From: Nitrospiraceae bacterium | GTDB taxonomy: Bacteria > Nitrospirota > Nitrospiria > Nitrospirales > UBA2166 | NCBI GenBank assembly: GCA_002726235.1 | Contig: PBSN01000008.1 | Span: 386,635-450,634 of the forward strand | Direction of reading: 5' to 3' | DNA: 64,000 nucleotides | In this document: piece after piece, positions 14,979 to 24,234 of the stretch | Position numbering within the stretch: position 1 is the first letter of the stretch | How the letters are laid out: each line of letters opens with the position of its first letter | The notes under the pieces: generated by a model | The model's input: the letters and a program-made list of their open reading frames with translations, nothing else | What the model was told of the DNA's origin: nothing | The model's database searches: none | Position numbers and translations under genes: made by a program

Positions 14979-15254
14979 GAAATGAATATCCTTCCTCAAA
15001 ATTCACAAATCGTTGTGAAATCACTGCTTTTTATCATCTTTTCATCATCGGAAGTATCCATTCTAGGCACTTCTACCAAGCTTGAAATGCCGACAATTAC
15101 CACCCAGCAATAACAACACCACTTTGCATGTCCATAGCGTTTCCTTTATCATCAGTTATCATCAGTCGTGCGCCATCTCGCAAGACATTGGGGACGGTCG
15201 CACCTTTTCCTTTACAGCCCTTATCCTTACTCACAAACAACTAGGCACATCCCA

Positions 15255-16130
15255 TTGAAAGATACGGATACAAGCACCTCTCTTCTCCATTATAGCCCCC
15301 TCCAGCAATACCTTGCAGAGGTGCGCCGATATCCACTTTTGACACGAGAGAAGGAAGCGCGGCTTATCAACGAGTACCGCGAATTTGGAAACCGCGACTC
15401 AGGAATTCAGCTAATTCTAGCAAATTTACGCTTGGTCGTCTCAATTGCCGGTCCCTACGCCCGTCCTGGAATGGAACAGCTTGACCTCATACAAGAAGGC
15501 AATATCGGATTGCTACAAGCCCTCAAACGCTATGACCCGTCAAAGGGCACGCGGTTTGGATCCTATGCGGCATGGTGGATTCGAGCCTATATCTTACGAT
15601 ATGTGGTCGCAAACTTTCGTTTGGTTAAACTTGGAACCACGCAGGATCAGCGAAAGCTCTTCTATAACTTGAAGAAAGAGCGGCAAAAGCTTGAATTGCA
15701 AGGGTTTGTTCCAGACACAAAACTTCTTGCCGACCGCTTGAGCGTGCGCGAGAGGGATATATGGCAAATGGAACAACGTCTCGGAAATCGGGAAATTCCA
15801 CTGCACCAACCACTCGGAAATGATTCCGAGCAGACGCTTCTCGACATCCTCCCTTCCGCAGAAGAGCAGATCGACAAAAAACTTGCGGAAAAGGAACTCA
15901 AGGCGTTGTTTCGGAAAACGTTACGCGAATTTACTGAAACTCTTAACGATCGAGAGCGCTTTATCATGACACATCGCATTCTCTCCGAATCTCCGGTCAC
16001 ACTGGAAGAGCTTGGAAAACGGTTTGGGGTAACAAAAGAAAGGAGCCGCCAATTGCAAAATAGGATTATCGAGAAACTTCGCGACTTTGCAAAAGACAGA
16101 ATTAAGGACTTTGGGCAACTCAGTTTTTAG
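15255..16130 (+). CDS. rpoH: RNA polymerase sigma factor of the RpoH (sigma-32) type
   Basis: This directs core polymerase to heat-shock or related stress promoters. Region 2 is intact (LANLRLVVSIAGPYARPGMEQL, DLIQEGNIGLLQALKRYDP and the aromatic strand-opening segment FGSYAAWWIRAYI). It is followed by the RpoH box QRKLFYNLKK, the best marker that separates sigma-32 from RpoD. Region 4 ends with ESPVTLEELGKRFGVTKERSRQLQNRIIEKLR. I start at TTG 15255, which gives the N-terminal length usual for the family; the frame continues to GTG 15168, and neither has a strong ribosome site. It lies beside the cytochrome operon and in the same window as lon, a classic sigma-32 target. Confidence 0.9.
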   Translation: MKDTDTSTSLLHYSPLQQYLAEVRRYPLLTREKEARLINEYREFGNRDSGIQLILANLRLVVSIAGPYARPGMEQLDLIQEGNIGLLQALKRYDPSKGTRFGSYAAWWIRAYILRYVVANFRLVKLGTTQDQRKLFYNLKKERQKLELQGFVPDTKLLADRLSVRERDIWQMEQRLGNREIPLHQPLGNDSEQTLLDILPSAEEQIDKKLAEKELKALFRKTLREFTETLNDRERFIMTHRILSESPVTLEELGKRFGVTKERSRQLQNRIIEKLRDFAKDRIKDFGQLSF

Positions 16131-16145
16131 GGTTTAGCCTACCTC

Positions 16146-16982
16146 TCAGGCACCAGTGAAATCACCATCGCTACCACCAGTTGATGGTCCTTGGGATCCT
16201 AAATAAATCATCCCATTCTCAATGTCATCCTTCACTTGCTGAACCCCAAAGTACATAAATTTTGCTTCGTCAGGACATTCGCGGCACAACAATAAACTCC
16301 GTCTGTCCGTTTTATGATGTCGCTGGTCTTGCTGAATCGTCTCAAGAAATTTTGATTCATCCATCTTGATACGAAGTCCACAAAAGTCGAGTAGCCGCTG
16401 TATTTCACACATTGGATCCTGAAAATAGTCATCATAGAAGGTCACGAACATTGGAATCCCAATGCTATGCCTAAATGCGATGTCCATATACTGCTTCCAA
16501 AGGACCATGCCGGACTGAATAGACCACCCATGCCGAGTTGCAAGTGAGTGAGCAACATCCACAGGATTCCGAATCACTAACACCAGACGCAATGCACTAA
16601 CCACACGTCTCCAAAATGGTAGCGTGAGCGTCGTTCGCGGATCTTTCCATCCCCAATGCAATGCCCCACGACGCCCGTATGCCCGATGGAGGATGGCGAC
16701 GGCCTCTTCCATTAGAAGGGGTATGTCCGACGCTCTTTCCCAGCCATTCTGCCATTGAGAAGGTTTCATCCAAGTGCCTCCTTGGGAAGCCAAAAGACGA
16801 TCGTTAAGATCCATAATTTCTCGATTTTCCCAAAAACCTAAAGGATTGTCGTCTTGGGGATCTAAGAATCGTTCTGGATCACCAAGATCAAGCCCCGCAC
16901 GATTGAGAAGACGAGCCACCATTGATGTTCCACTACGATGCATTCCAATGATGCAAATCGCAGATCCAGCAAGAGGTGTCAT
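16146..16982 (-). CDS. Sulfotransferase family protein (PAPS-dependent type)
   Basis: The N-terminal phosphosulfate-binding loop reads GMHRSGTSM at about residues 13-21. The second nucleotide-binding segment, LVLVIRNPVDVAHSL, is near residue 135. These mark the PAPS-dependent sulfotransferase fold, which moves sulfate from PAPS to a sugar or other hydroxyl. The 278-residue protein has no signal peptide. The tail after about residue 245 is low in motif content and ends in a Gly/Ser-rich stretch. It is the last gene of the minus-strand polysaccharide region, 32 bases after the Wzt-like ATPase gene, and convergent with rpoH. The acceptor is unknown; the neighbouring export genes suggest a surface polysaccharide. 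Confidence 0.88.
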   Translation of the reverse strand: MTPLAGSAICIIGMHRSGTSMVARLLNRAGLDLGDPERFLDPQDDNPLGFWENREIMDLNDRLLASQGGTWMKPSQWQNGWERASDIPLLMEEAVAILHRAYGRRGALHWGWKDPRTTLTLPFWRRVVSALRLVLVIRNPVDVAHSLATRHGWSIQSGMVLWKQYMDIAFRHSIGIPMFVTFYDDYFQDPMCEIQRLLDFCGLRIKMDESKFLETIQQDQRHHKTDRRSLLLCRECPDEAKFMYFGVQQVKDDIENGMIYLGSQGPSTGGSDGDFTGA

Positions 16983-17014
16983 ATGTCCACGGCCATGGCA
17001 GACAGAATCATCTG

Positions 17015-18334
17015 TTATCGGTTTACCTCTTCACGTGATTCGACCTTCTCCTTCACTCTCACGGAGATGTTGGTCTCCATATAAGCCAAACCGACAAAAC
17101 GCTTCGCACTGTGGACTTGAAAGACAAGAAGGTCTTTTCGCTTGTCCAACATACGAACATGGGTGCCAAGCTTCTCTGTCACACCACAGCTTAGAATATA
17201 GTTTCCTGCGTGAAACTGCGTAAGGATTGAAAAATCAATGGTCAAGACCGTACCTGCTACCTGAGGGTCTAAGGGAAAATCAGCGTTATCAGTGCTGATA
17301 CCGTATACGGCAACACCAACTGGAGTGTGGATTGCCATCCCTACACTCGGCGTTGTGATATCACGATGAAAGGAAATGGTCATTGCGATCGTAACCCAGC
17401 TCCCCCTCTGCACAGCCCGACACGGCATATTTTTGTGATCGTAAAGCTCAACCTCAAGGATCTCTGCAGCACGCGAACCAAACCTATATTCCTCTCCTTC
17501 TAAGGCTGGCTGAAACCCAACATCTTCCAAGCCACGTTCACCATCATCGAGCCAATATGCCCGAGACCCTTGTGTCAACTTCAAACGCTCGACATATTCT
17601 TCTTCCCGGCGAGACAACAACTCCCTATAGGAGTGAAAAACATTTACTGGAGGGCCTGCAGTAAGCATTGTTCCATGATCAAGTAAAATGGCTTCGTCAC
17701 ACACGGTTTGTATCACCTGCGCACTATGCGAAGCCAATACAATCGTTTTCCCATCCCTCTTCGCCTGTTCAAGACGCCGGAAACATCGCCGCTGAAACAT
17801 GCTATCACCAACTTGAAGTGCCTCGTCGAGAATGAAGATATCAGCATCAATGTTTGCCGCAATAGCAAACGCCAGTCTAATGTACATTCCAGATGAGTAG
17901 GTCTTGACCGGTTGATCAAGAAACGTACCAATTTCCGCAAAGTCCACGATCAGATCAAAGCGTTCTTCCATCTCAGCACGATCAATCCCAAGAATAGCGC
18001 CGTTAAGATACACATTGTCGCGTCCAGTAAACTCGGGATCAAACCCTGCGCCCAACGCCAACAAAGCTGCGATTCTTCCCTGAAGCTGGATTGTCCCTGT
18101 TGTAGGTTGCAGAACGCCTGCGAGGAGCTGCAGCAACGTACTTTTTCCTGCTCCGTTTTGTCCAACCAAGCCAATAATTTTGCCCCGTTCGACCTCAAAA
18201 GAAATATCGCGTAACGCCCAATACTCTTCATGATAGCTTCTGCGTCGAATGGAAAACAGTTCACGTAATCGATCCACTGGACGACGATAAAGATTGTAAG
18301 ATTTGGATAAGTTGTGCACGACAACCGTGTTCAT
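17015..18334 (-). CDS. wzt: Polysaccharide ABC exporter ATPase with C-terminal carbohydrate-binding domain (Wzt type)
   Basis: The ATPase half (about residues 1-235) has Walker A GQNGAGKST, signature YSSGMYIRLAFA and Walker B IFILDEALQVGD, as in O-antigen and teichoic-acid exporters. Residues of about 265-430 form an additional beta-rich domain (IAMTISFHRDITTPSVGMAI, VLTIDFSILTQFHAGNYILS) matching the Wzt C-terminal domain. In the known cases that domain recognises the modified non-reducing end of the finished polymer before export. The protein is 439 residues. It follows the permease gene by 48 bases. With sulfotransferases on both sides, a sulfated chain end is a reasonable but unproven ligand. 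Confidence 0.92.
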   Translation of the reverse strand: MNTVVVHNLSKSYNLYRRPVDRLRELFSIRRRSYHEEYWALRDISFEVERGKIIGLVGQNGAGKSTLLQLLAGVLQPTTGTIQLQGRIAALLALGAGFDPEFTGRDNVYLNGAILGIDRAEMEERFDLIVDFAEIGTFLDQPVKTYSSGMYIRLAFAIAANIDADIFILDEALQVGDSMFQRRCFRRLEQAKRDGKTIVLASHSAQVIQTVCDEAILLDHGTMLTAGPPVNVFHSYRELLSRREEEYVERLKLTQGSRAYWLDDGERGLEDVGFQPALEGEEYRFGSRAAEILEVELYDHKNMPCRAVQRGSWVTIAMTISFHRDITTPSVGMAIHTPVGVAVYGISTDNADFPLDPQVAGTVLTIDFSILTQFHAGNYILSCGVTEKLGTHVRMLDKRKDLLVFQVHSAKRFVGLAYMETNISVRVKEKVESREEVNR

Positions 18335-18382
18335 CCGCTTCTCTCACCACACACTGCTGCGACAATCGCAAACTGTTTAGGT

Positions 18383-19204
18383 TTATAAAACATCGGCAAA
18401 TGCGGGTTTGGATCGCATGAAAAATAGATACCCAAATGCGGCAACCATCACCATGACACACGTCAATATGAGCAATCCTGCTATGTCTGGAACAGTCCCT
18501 TCAATGATTGCAAGTCGATAACCTTTGACCAGATGGGCCATAGGATTGATCACCAACAGTATCTTCAACGATTCCGGAACTAGTTCGGCCGGATAAATGA
18601 TAGGCGTGAGAAACATCCACATCTGGGTACCCAAGCCAATCGCATGCCCTGTATCACGTACGAATACCCCAAGACATGCAATCGTCCAAGTTAATCCAAT
18701 CGTAAACAAAAGCTGAAGACACACCAACAGCGGAACAAACACGACCGTCCACGTCAATGGTGTAAAAAATACGCCGACTACACCCAGCAATAATGTAAAT
18801 CCAATCCCAAGCTGAATCATTCCGGAAAGTGATACTGATAAAGGGAGAATCTCCACCGGAAAAATGATACGCTGCACAAAATGTGCGTTTTCTCGTATCA
18901 GCGATGCTGATCGATTCAGCGCGTCGCTAAATGTAAGCCAAGGAATCATGCCACACAGAAAATACACTACAAAATCAGCACTTCGCCCTCCCCCGAAACG
19001 TACCTTAAGGATTGTCGAGAAGACAAATGTAAAGATAAGGATGATACAAAGTGGCGTGATGACCGCCCAGGTAAACCCCATTGTCGTCCCTTTGTATTTT
19101 CCAACAAAGTCTTTGCGAATAAAGTCCGCAATAAGGCTTCGCGACCGATAGAGAGAGAGCAACAATGTGAATTTAAGCACGGCACGCTTCCTGGCTCGCA
19201 TCAC
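18383..19204 (-). CDS. wzm: Polysaccharide ABC exporter permease (Wzm/ABC-2 type)
   Basis: A 273-residue inner-membrane protein with six predicted TM helices and the family signature in its N-terminal cytoplasmic part: LIADFIRKDFVGKYKGTTMG then FTWAVITPL. The conserved PVEILPLS segment and the terminal INPMAHLVKGYR motif are present. It pairs with the ATPase encoded 48 bases downstream to export an undecaprenyl-linked glycan. The start lies only 6 bases after the stop of the upstream sulfotransferase gene, so modification and export genes share one transcript. Confidence 0.92.
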   Translation of the reverse strand: MMRARKRAVLKFTLLLSLYRSRSLIADFIRKDFVGKYKGTTMGFTWAVITPLCIILIFTFVFSTILKVRFGGGRSADFVVYFLCGMIPWLTFSDALNRSASLIRENAHFVQRIIFPVEILPLSVSLSGMIQLGIGFTLLLGVVGVFFTPLTWTVVFVPLLVCLQLLFTIGLTWTIACLGVFVRDTGHAIGLGTQMWMFLTPIIYPAELVPESLKILLVINPMAHLVKGYRLAIIEGTVPDIAGLLILTCVMVMVAAFGYLFFMRSKPAFADVL

Positions 19205-19210
19205 GCTGCA

Positions 19211-20032
19211 TCACGTCTCAAAAGAATAACCGGACAAAAAATCATAGGATGCCATCTGCGCACGCACCCGCTCGATGTCGTCCTGATCCCAATCAATCTT
19301 ATGGCGACTCTTGTTTGGGGAAGAAAACACAACCTGAGAACATGCCGTCGTATAGTCGTCCGGACAATTAATCCCCAAAAACTTACACAGGGTCTGTAAC
19401 CACAAAACTGGGCGTTCAATCATTGCTTCATGAGGAATATCGAGCATGTCTTCGCTCGCCACTCGTCGCTTAATATCTGCCACTGTCTGATACAGTAGAA
19501 AATGCTCTTCAATAAGGCTTTGAAAATCTACCGTCCCGTGTCGCAAACGCTTCAAGTACTTGGTCGCGATATTATCGTAGGGGTTCCGAATGACATGGAT
19601 CAATTTCACTGGAAGAGCAATCGTTTGCTCCAACTTCCACAGAAGTTTGGGGTCATCACGCAAATGCAAGGTGGCTTGCTGCCCCTTCTTATCTCCAATC
19701 ACACGCATCGAGGTGAAGCGGCCTTGCCATTGATTGGAAACACCGTACAAATGGCCTCCCCGCGCCCTCCCGCGCTGCACACTCAACTGAGAATTGTGGA
19801 GAATTAACTCAAAGAGATGTTGTTTTCCAATGCCGTCTTGAATATATTTCATGGCATCAAGTTGATCGGCAATAATCACATTGGGATGAGCATCAAGCAA
19901 TGCCCCAATAAGTGAGTGTCCGCTTCGTGCATAGCCAACAAACATGCAGTAGGTAGCGATGTCGTCAAAGATCGTTGAACTGTCCATCCTGCCCTGGGGA
20001 GAAATCAAATGCTGTTTTGACATCACTAGCAA
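19211..20032 (-). CDS. Sulfotransferase family protein
   Basis: PAPS-binding loop GYARSGHSLIGALLDAHP at about residues 33-50 and the 3'-phosphate segment LIHVIRNPYDNIATKYLKR near residue 143. It is a close paralogue of the next protein upstream (20082-20936): both share the GALLDAHPNVI, VIGDKKG and RNPYDNIATKY blocks and the same C-terminal layout. The third position of the loop differs (SGHS here, SGTS there). 273 residues, no signal peptide. It lies 6 bases before the exporter permease gene. Confidence 0.9.
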   Translation of the reverse strand: MLVMSKQHLISPQGRMDSSTIFDDIATYCMFVGYARSGHSLIGALLDAHPNVIIADQLDAMKYIQDGIGKQHLFELILHNSQLSVQRGRARGGHLYGVSNQWQGRFTSMRVIGDKKGQQATLHLRDDPKLLWKLEQTIALPVKLIHVIRNPYDNIATKYLKRLRHGTVDFQSLIEEHFLLYQTVADIKRRVASEDMLDIPHEAMIERPVLWLQTLCKFLGINCPDDYTTACSQVVFSSPNKSRHKIDWDQDDIERVRAQMASYDFLSGYSFET

Positions 20033-20081
20033 TCTAAAACAACATACTTCGATTGAAACATTCTACTGCCCGCCCTTACTA

Positions 20082-20936
20082 TCAATCATAGGAATATCCA
20101 TTCAAAAAACTAAACGGTTTCATCTTCTCACAAACTATCTCAATATCTTCCGGTTCCCATTCGATATCATTTCGAGTTTTGCGAGGCGCCCGAAACACAA
20201 TCTGCGAGCACTGTTCAGCATAGTCGGTCGGACACTCAATCCCCAAGAACTCACACACGGTCTGTAAACATTGAGCCGGATCTTCAATCATCAATTCATG
20301 GTAGATTTCAAGGTATTCCTCCTCACTTAACTTACCTTTCACATCAGAAACGGTTTGACATTGGGCAAAGTGTTGTTCGATGACATGCCGAAGGTTTGCT
20401 GGTCCGCGTTGCAAACGTCTGCGATACTTAGTAGCAATATTGTCATAGGGATTTCTCACAACATGAAATATCTTCAGGGGAAGTTCAATCGTCTTGCGTA
20501 GTATTTGAAGCAGCTCGGGATTTTCTCGAAGCCGCAAACTCGACTTGCCTCCCTTTTTGTCCCCAATAACACGTAAGGTCGTATATCTCCCCTGCCACTG
20601 ATCCTTGATTTCATAGCTATACCCAGTCGCTTTGCGCCCACGAAACGCGTGAGCTTTGGAATTTTCCCGCAACAGATGAAAGATCTGATATTTCGTAAAA
20701 CCCGCGTGAACATACTTAAGCACATCAAGTTCATGAGCTAGGATGACATTCGGGTGTGCATCAAGCAATGCACCAAATAAAGATGTTCCGCTTCGGGCAT
20801 AGCCGAGAAACATGCAGAATGTCTCAAGCTGCGTAAATTGAGCACGATGTTTTATCCCACCATATCCCGAAAGAAGATACCCCTTTATCAACTCTAAAAC
20901 ACTGGACCCAATGGGATTGTGGGAGAAAAGACTCAT
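20082..20936 (-). CDS. Sulfotransferase family protein
   Basis: A 284-residue sulfotransferase with the P-loop GYARSGTSLFGALLDAHP at about residues 45-62 and IFHVVRNPYDNIATKYRRR near residue 155. It is clearly duplicated with the 19211-20032 gene. The two proteins differ mainly in the 90-115 region, so their acceptors may differ. The stop lies 49 bases from the next start. The start overlaps the stop of the gene at 20933-21745 (ATGA), indicating translational coupling. Confidence 0.9.
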   Translation of the reverse strand: MSLFSHNPIGSSVLELIKGYLLSGYGGIKHRAQFTQLETFCMFLGYARSGTSLFGALLDAHPNVILAHELDVLKYVHAGFTKYQIFHLLRENSKAHAFRGRKATGYSYEIKDQWQGRYTTLRVIGDKKGGKSSLRLRENPELLQILRKTIELPLKIFHVVRNPYDNIATKYRRRLQRGPANLRHVIEQHFAQCQTVSDVKGKLSEEEYLEIYHELMIEDPAQCLQTVCEFLGIECPTDYAEQCSQIVFRAPRKTRNDIEWEPEDIEIVCEKMKPFSFLNGYSYD

Positions 20937-21745
20937 TGCTGATGAAACGTCGCCGCATATCGTTGCTCAAACAACGCAGTTGCAAATCGATAAAGTTCAC
21001 TATCAAGAGATGTATAGGATTCAATCTGAGCTATGGTTTCGTGCGAAAGGGTTTCCTCCGTAAGTGCTGGATCGCGTAGCGCGTTCAGATGGGGAACATC
21101 CATCGTAGTCGTCCAGCCAAACGTAGCTAGCAAAAGCTCCATCGACTCCGCAAAACGATCTGTAATACCAACAAATTCAAACGAGGCAAGACGCTGCTTG
21201 GCTTTTTCCAGTAGCTCATCATCACTCATATTTGTCGTTGTATAGGAAAGCAACTTTGCTTGTTTTGGAAGAATTTCTTTCCCATCGTCATCGTAATATG
21301 TTTGGGTTAGATCAAAATCTATTGCAAGATTACGTACTTGAAAGTTGGTAATAAGTCGTCGCGTCGGAGGAAAGGAAAGAAAATCCTCAATGGTTACGTT
21401 GGGATCAAGAAACCGCTCATGGCCCACTGATTTCCTGACACGATTTCGCATCAAATTTTTAAAACGTGAGATTGTTCGGCTAACCGGTTCCCGAATCATC
21501 GTGATAACACGAGGCACTTGCGGAAGCAATGCGATGAGTGTATGGCCTAGATGACCGGCAAACAATGAGTAATTAGCAAGTTCATTTTTGTCCCGCTTCA
21601 CGATATCGGCAAGTTCATGCATGTAAGAGAATGGCGCGATATGATCTTTTGAAAACTGTTCCTCAATGACGGATCGTAGCGAAGTTCCGGCCGTTTTTGG
21701 AATGTGGAGAAAGTAAGTTTGAGTTTTTTTAGCTTCGTTATGCAT
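20933..21745 (-). CDS. Sulfotransferase family 2-like protein
   Basis: It belongs to the second sulfotransferase subgroup in this cluster, related to carbohydrate 2-O-sulfotransferases. The N-terminal loop YFLHIPKTAGTSLR has its PAPS-binding lysine-threonine, and VPRVITMIREPVSRTISRF is near residue 85. The frame can be read 31 codons further to TTG 21838, but ATG 21745 gives exactly the N-terminus of its paralogue at 21938-22756, so I use it (270 residues). The two share a long central block (FLDP, ..DFL, TRRLITNFQVRNLA). Confidence 0.88.
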   Translation of the reverse strand: MHNEAKKTQTYFLHIPKTAGTSLRSVIEEQFSKDHIAPFSYMHELADIVKRDKNELANYSLFAGHLGHTLIALLPQVPRVITMIREPVSRTISRFKNLMRNRVRKSVGHERFLDPNVTIEDFLSFPPTRRLITNFQVRNLAIDFDLTQTYYDDDGKEILPKQAKLLSYTTTNMSDDELLEKAKQRLASFEFVGITDRFAESMELLLATFGWTTTMDVPHLNALRDPALTEETLSHETIAQIESYTSLDSELYRFATALFEQRYAATFHQQ

Positions 21746-21937
21746 CAGCTTTTTCGACTCATCATTCAGCGCAACCGTATGATCATGGCGAGACCAATAT
21801 GTTTTGTAGCATGCGGTGATAGCGTCGTCCAAATACAATTTTTAGGTTGTTGTAATTGTGGCGCAGGGTAAGACGCAAAGACGGCCGAAGCGGAAGATAT
21901 CTTGAAATACGTAAAGATCGATCCCATAGCAACACTG

Positions 21938-22756
21938 TCATGAGGCAAAAGGGAAGTGTCCTGAAAAATTATGTTCAAATATTTCAGTAGCAAACCTATA
22001 CAACTCAGCATCAAGCGATGTACATGCCTGTATATCAGCAAGCGTCTGATTCGAGAGTGGCCGAGCAAGCCCAAGTGACGTAGATGAGGCATTGAGAAAC
22101 GGGCTATCCATCGTGCCCTCCCAGCCAAATGTTGAACACAAAAGATCAAGCGAGTCTCTAAATCGCTCGGTAACTCCCACAAATTCAAACGAGGCTAGGC
22201 GCCTTTTGGCCCTGCTCAACAAATCATGATCACTCAACCCCGTTGATGTATAAGCGAAGAGTTTGTTCATCTTCGGAACAATAGGATTGCCGGAAAAATC
22301 TGTATAAGTCTTGGTTAAATCAAAATCCTGTGCAAGATTGCGAACCTGAAAATTTGTGATGAGTCGTCGTGTGGGTTCAAATGCCAAAAAATCATCAATG
22401 CTGACATCAGGATCTAAAAAACGATTGTGCCCCCACGGAGCGCGTCCCGAACGTGCAGCATGTAGCCTCATATAGTTGAATCGTGAAATCGTGCGTGCAA
22501 CAGGATCACGAAGCATAGTAATCACGCGTGGCGGCGTTGGAAGAAGAGAGAGCAGGGTATACCCCATATGTCCCGCAATCACTGGATAGGTGGCAAGCTC
22601 ACTGACGTCCCGTCTCACCACGTCCGCCAATTCCTGCATGACAGAACAGGGACAGATTTCTTCGGGTTCAAATTGAGCTTCAATTATTTTTCGAAGAGAC
22701 GTTCCAGCTGTTTTTGGAATATGGAGAAAGTAGATTTGCCGTAGATCTGCCGTCAT
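21938..22756 (-). CDS. Sulfotransferase family 2-like protein
   Basis: Paralogue of the gene at 20933-21745, 272 residues. P-loop YFLHIPKTAGTSLRKIIEAQ is at about residues 9-28 and RVITMLRDPVARTISRFNYM near 80-100. The conserved central block TRRLITNFQVRNLAQDFDLT occurs in both copies, and the C-terminal half ends with LYRFATEIFEHNF. About 190 bases of non-coding sequence separate it from the next gene, more than elsewhere in the cluster, possibly left over from the tandem duplication. The acceptor is unknown. Confidence 0.88.
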   Translation of the reverse strand: MTADLRQIYFLHIPKTAGTSLRKIIEAQFEPEEICPCSVMQELADVVRRDVSELATYPVIAGHMGYTLLSLLPTPPRVITMLRDPVARTISRFNYMRLHAARSGRAPWGHNRFLDPDVSIDDFLAFEPTRRLITNFQVRNLAQDFDLTKTYTDFSGNPIVPKMNKLFAYTSTGLSDHDLLSRAKRRLASFEFVGVTERFRDSLDLLCSTFGWEGTMDSPFLNASSTSLGLARPLSNQTLADIQACTSLDAELYRFATEIFEHNFSGHFPFAS

Positions 22757-22788
22757 TGGAAGGGCGAAATCGTGTCTCGAAGTCGTAG

Positions 22789-24159
22789 CTACCTAAAACA
22801 CCTGACAATGTCATGACGGCACGGCGACAAGACAACATCCAGTATCATAGGCTCGGTCAGGTTAAGCATGACAAACGATTTCTCCTTTTGAAACCCCTTT
22901 GTTTTTGTCACAACTCGGTATTCACCCTCCGGAAGTCCGGTAAAAAAATAACGCCCTTCCTCGTCAGTCAAAGCTTTGTGCTTGAATACCGTTTTCCCAT
23001 CATTTCGCTGTTTGAGTACAATTTGCGCGCCAAGCACGGCCTTTTCATCGCCCTCATCATCTACACGCGTCACCATGCCACTTAATGCTGTTGACGCATT
23101 GCCTGACGGAGGAACGAGCCGAAACACCGCATCAAACGTCGTGTAGTAGAGATTACCATCGGCTCCAGTTTTCACATCTAAAGTCCCGACAGGCCCTTCA
23201 TCTACAAAATTTTCCAATACACCAACCTGATCATAGGATGGAGGCATAAGTTTGATGCGTTGCACCCGACCAGTATTACAGTCGGTAAAAAAAAGATCAT
23301 TGCGGTATTGCTCCGGAAAGGTATTCCCAGAATAAAAGTCCATTCCGGTTGGACAAATGGATGGGTTGAAGTTGACAATTGGGTCGATAAAGATTGTGTT
23401 GGGTGTTTCACAGCCCCCCATGCAAATGGGCCAACCATAGTTTCCGCCTGCCTTCAACAGGTTAATCTCATCATCATTTCTCCCATTCTCGCTGAAGAAT
23501 ACTCTCCCAGTTATGGGATGAACGGCAATGCCAAAACTATTGCGGATTCCAGATGCAAAAACGGGAGAGCCTTCACTAGGATTGTCCACAGGAATCGACC
23601 CATCCGCATTCACCCGAATGATCTTACCCTGTACGACCTCATCGTCCTGCGCAAGATCTTGAAATCCCGTATCCCCTCTGGTAATCAATAAAGTATTGTC
23701 GGGTAAAAATACAATCCGTCCACCATTATGTTTACCGTCTCCTGGCTGCCTCAAGATTTCAACTTCATCAATTCCAATCCCTTCAACATCACGAAACCGT
23801 GATACCACGATTTCAGTAGGGGTTGGTGTATACAGCACATACAGAAACTGGTTGGTGGCAAAGTCAGGATCAGCAGTCAAAGCAAGCAACCCCAGTCCAC
23901 GAGCACCTCCAACATCAAACGACGTCGCGACAGTAAGCGTGACAAAGGGCTCCGGCTCGAGAATGCCATCCTTGAGCACACGAACCGACCCGGTAAGCAA
24001 CTCGGCATAGAAGAGCCGACCATCGGGAACTGGTGCAAGAGAGACTGGAATCGCAGCGTCTGTGACGAGGGTCTCGACCTGAAAACCTATCGGTGGATGT
24101 GAATCCACCTCTGAAACACCAAGCAGCGCAAAAAAACAGACCCACATAAGACGTAGCAT
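22789..24159 (-). CDS. Exported PQQ-type sugar dehydrogenase-like propeller with C-terminal Ig-like domain
   Basis: After a signal peptide (ending SEVDSH) the protein carries a six-bladed propeller of the glucose/sorbosone dehydrogenase family (about residues 20-350). Markers are GLLALTADPDF, the catalytic-histidine segment GKHNGGRIVFLPDNTLLI, ASGIRNSFGIAVHP and GGNYGWPICMGG. Residues of about 360-445 form a carboxypeptidase-regulatory-like Ig fold (GAQIVLKQR... YFFTGLPEGEYRV). Such enzymes oxidise sugars in the periplasm with PQQ, but PQQ use here is inferred from the family. ATG 24159 has a GAGAGG ribosome site; the frame extends 12 codons upstream. It sits between sulfotransferase genes, so it may act on the local polysaccharide. 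Confidence 0.85.
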   Translation of the reverse strand: MLRLMWVCFFALLGVSEVDSHPPIGFQVETLVTDAAIPVSLAPVPDGRLFYAELLTGSVRVLKDGILEPEPFVTLTVATSFDVGGARGLGLLALTADPDFATNQFLYVLYTPTPTEIVVSRFRDVEGIGIDEVEILRQPGDGKHNGGRIVFLPDNTLLITRGDTGFQDLAQDDEVVQGKIIRVNADGSIPVDNPSEGSPVFASGIRNSFGIAVHPITGRVFFSENGRNDDEINLLKAGGNYGWPICMGGCETPNTIFIDPIVNFNPSICPTGMDFYSGNTFPEQYRNDLFFTDCNTGRVQRIKLMPPSYDQVGVLENFVDEGPVGTLDVKTGADGNLYYTTFDAVFRLVPPSGNASTALSGMVTRVDDEGDEKAVLGAQIVLKQRNDGKTVFKHKALTDEEGRYFFTGLPEGEYRVVTKTKGFQKEKSFVMLNLTEPMILDVVLSPCRHDIVRCFR

Positions 24160-24234
24160 GATGAACCTCTCACGCTGGCTGCTGGCACTCCACAACTACG
24201 CAATACATTTGACCTAACCTCATATAGCGTATAG

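Larger units (their letters stand above)
14828..15254. other. Divergent intergenic region between cytochrome operon and rpoH
   Basis: It holds the minus-strand promoter and palindrome above. On the plus side are the rpoH leader and possible alternative rpoH starts, including GTG at 15168. I see no separate gene. TTATCATCA-type short repeats (near 15030 and 15150-15165) precede rpoH but have no clear meaning. Confidence 0.45.
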
